Positions 18,041-18,407 of a stretch of DNA of 18,407 nt are shown one piece after another; the first letter of the stretch is position 1, and every line of letters starts with the position of its first letter. Below the pieces are notes generated by a model. The model did no database searches and was not told the origin of the DNA. It worked only from the letters and a program-made list of their open reading frames with translations. Position numbers and translations under genes: made by a program. Origin of the DNA: Erythrobacter sp. (GTDB lineage Bacteria; Pseudomonadota; Alphaproteobacteria; Sphingomonadales; Sphingomonadaceae); contig NZOF01000205.1 of NCBI GenBank assembly GCA_002695185.1, positions 1-18,407 of the forward strand, given 5' to 3'.

Positions 18041-18104
18041 ATCCGCTCCCCCGTTCCAGCGCCTTCTTGACCGGAGGTCCGCGCCCCGTCAATGCTCCGC
18101 CACG

Positions 18105-18359
18105 ATGACAGAGGGCCAAGACAAACCGATTGGCGAGATGAGCTTCGAGGAAGCTCTGCGCTCGCTGGAGATTACCGTTCGCCGCCTCGAAAGCGGCGAA
18201 GTGCCGCTCGATGAGAGCATTGCGCTTTACGAACGCGGAGAAGAATTGCGCAAAGCATGCCAAAAGCGGCTCGACGATGCGCAGGCAAAGATAGACAAGA
18301 TTGTCACCCACAGCGAAGGGCGCCCTTCCGGCACGGCTCCCTTCGATGCGGATAGCTGA
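18105..18359 (+). CDS. xseB: Exodeoxyribonuclease VII small subunit
   Basis: XseB binds several-to-one with XseA to form exonuclease VII, which cuts single-stranded DNA to oligonucleotides. The 84-residue chain has the family signature FEEALRSLEITVRRLESGEVPLDESIALYERG, followed by the helix LRKACQKRLDDAQAKIDKI. It is mostly helical, as expected. The ATG at 18105 is chosen because the upstream frame is antisense to DUF2177; no clear ribosome binding site is seen. xseA is not in the window. Confidence 0.93.
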   Translation: MTEGQDKPIGEMSFEEALRSLEITVRRLESGEVPLDESIALYERGEELRKACQKRLDDAQAKIDKIVTHSEGRPSGTAPFDADS

Positions 18360-18362
18360 AGC

Positions 18363-18407
18363 ATGCATGCCGTAACTGCCATGCCCGACCGCCTCGCAGA
18401 AGCTCTC
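18363..18407 (+). CDS. ispA: Start of the next gene, possibly ispA (truncated by window end)
   Basis: An ATG 4 nt after the xseB stop opens a frame (M-H-A-V-T-A-M-P-D-R-L-A-E-A-L) that runs to the window edge; a second in-frame ATG lies six codons in. The order xseB then ispA (farnesyl diphosphate synthase) is common in Proteobacteria. Only 15 codons are present and none carries a diagnostic motif, so the name rests on synteny. Confidence 0.4.
   Translation, partial: MHAVTAMPDRLAEAL

Noticed and set aside
18067..18103. Leaderless promoter for xseB (TTGACC then CAATGC)
   Set aside because: The -10 match is too weak and no support exists beyond spacing.

Overview
The window reads as a chromosomal core segment of an alphaproteobacterium, most likely Sphingomonadales and plausibly Erythrobacteraceae. 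This inference rests on the high GC content, the long two-domain form of LeuA, the style of the IlvB, MiaA and SerB proteins, and the presence of DUF6151 and DUF2177 family proteins. No transposase, integrase, phage gene, CRISPR array or toxin-antitoxin pair was seen. Most genes are housekeeping, so I do not claim a dramatic new system. The more interesting material is in how genes are joined and in the leaders.

Layout. 1-2568: tRNA-Glu(UUC) with its own promoter, then recJ (minus strand), a divergent flavodoxin-like gene (plus strand), and a convergent terminator-like hairpin. 2559-3818: a nitronate monooxygenase gene preceded by a near-palindromic TGACGTT/AACGTCA operator candidate and a non-coding gap. 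3819-5718: leuA with an untracked 19-residue leader peptide (Leu and Ile codons clustered) and mutually exclusive RNA pairings, which suggests attenuation. 5689-8370: yceI, a DUF4329 protein with a JAMM-like HxH...SxxD pattern, and an FMN-dependent lactate dehydrogenase that overlaps the DUF4329 gene by 4 nt. 8371-12754: the branched-chain amino acid operon ilvB - unknown 99-residue gene - ilvN - ilvC, then a DUF6151 (GFA-like zinc fold) gene. 12751-14581: miaA and serB, divergent, with their start codons overlapping by 8 bp. 14652-18040: purL on the minus strand, preceded upstream by two small membrane protein genes (YdjM-like and DUF2177). 18105-18407: xseB and the probable first codons of ispA (plus strand).

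How the genes work together. ilvB/ilvN (acetolactate synthase), ilvC (reductoisomerase) and leuA (isopropylmalate synthase) supply valine, isoleucine and leucine synthesis from two separate transcription units. They appear to use different 5' leaders: leuA has a leader peptide and ilvB has a strong 13-bp hairpin but no Leu/Ile/Val-rich peptide. recJ and xseB act in DNA repair, miaA in tRNA modification, serB in serine synthesis, purL in purine synthesis, and ispA (if confirmed) in isoprenoid synthesis.
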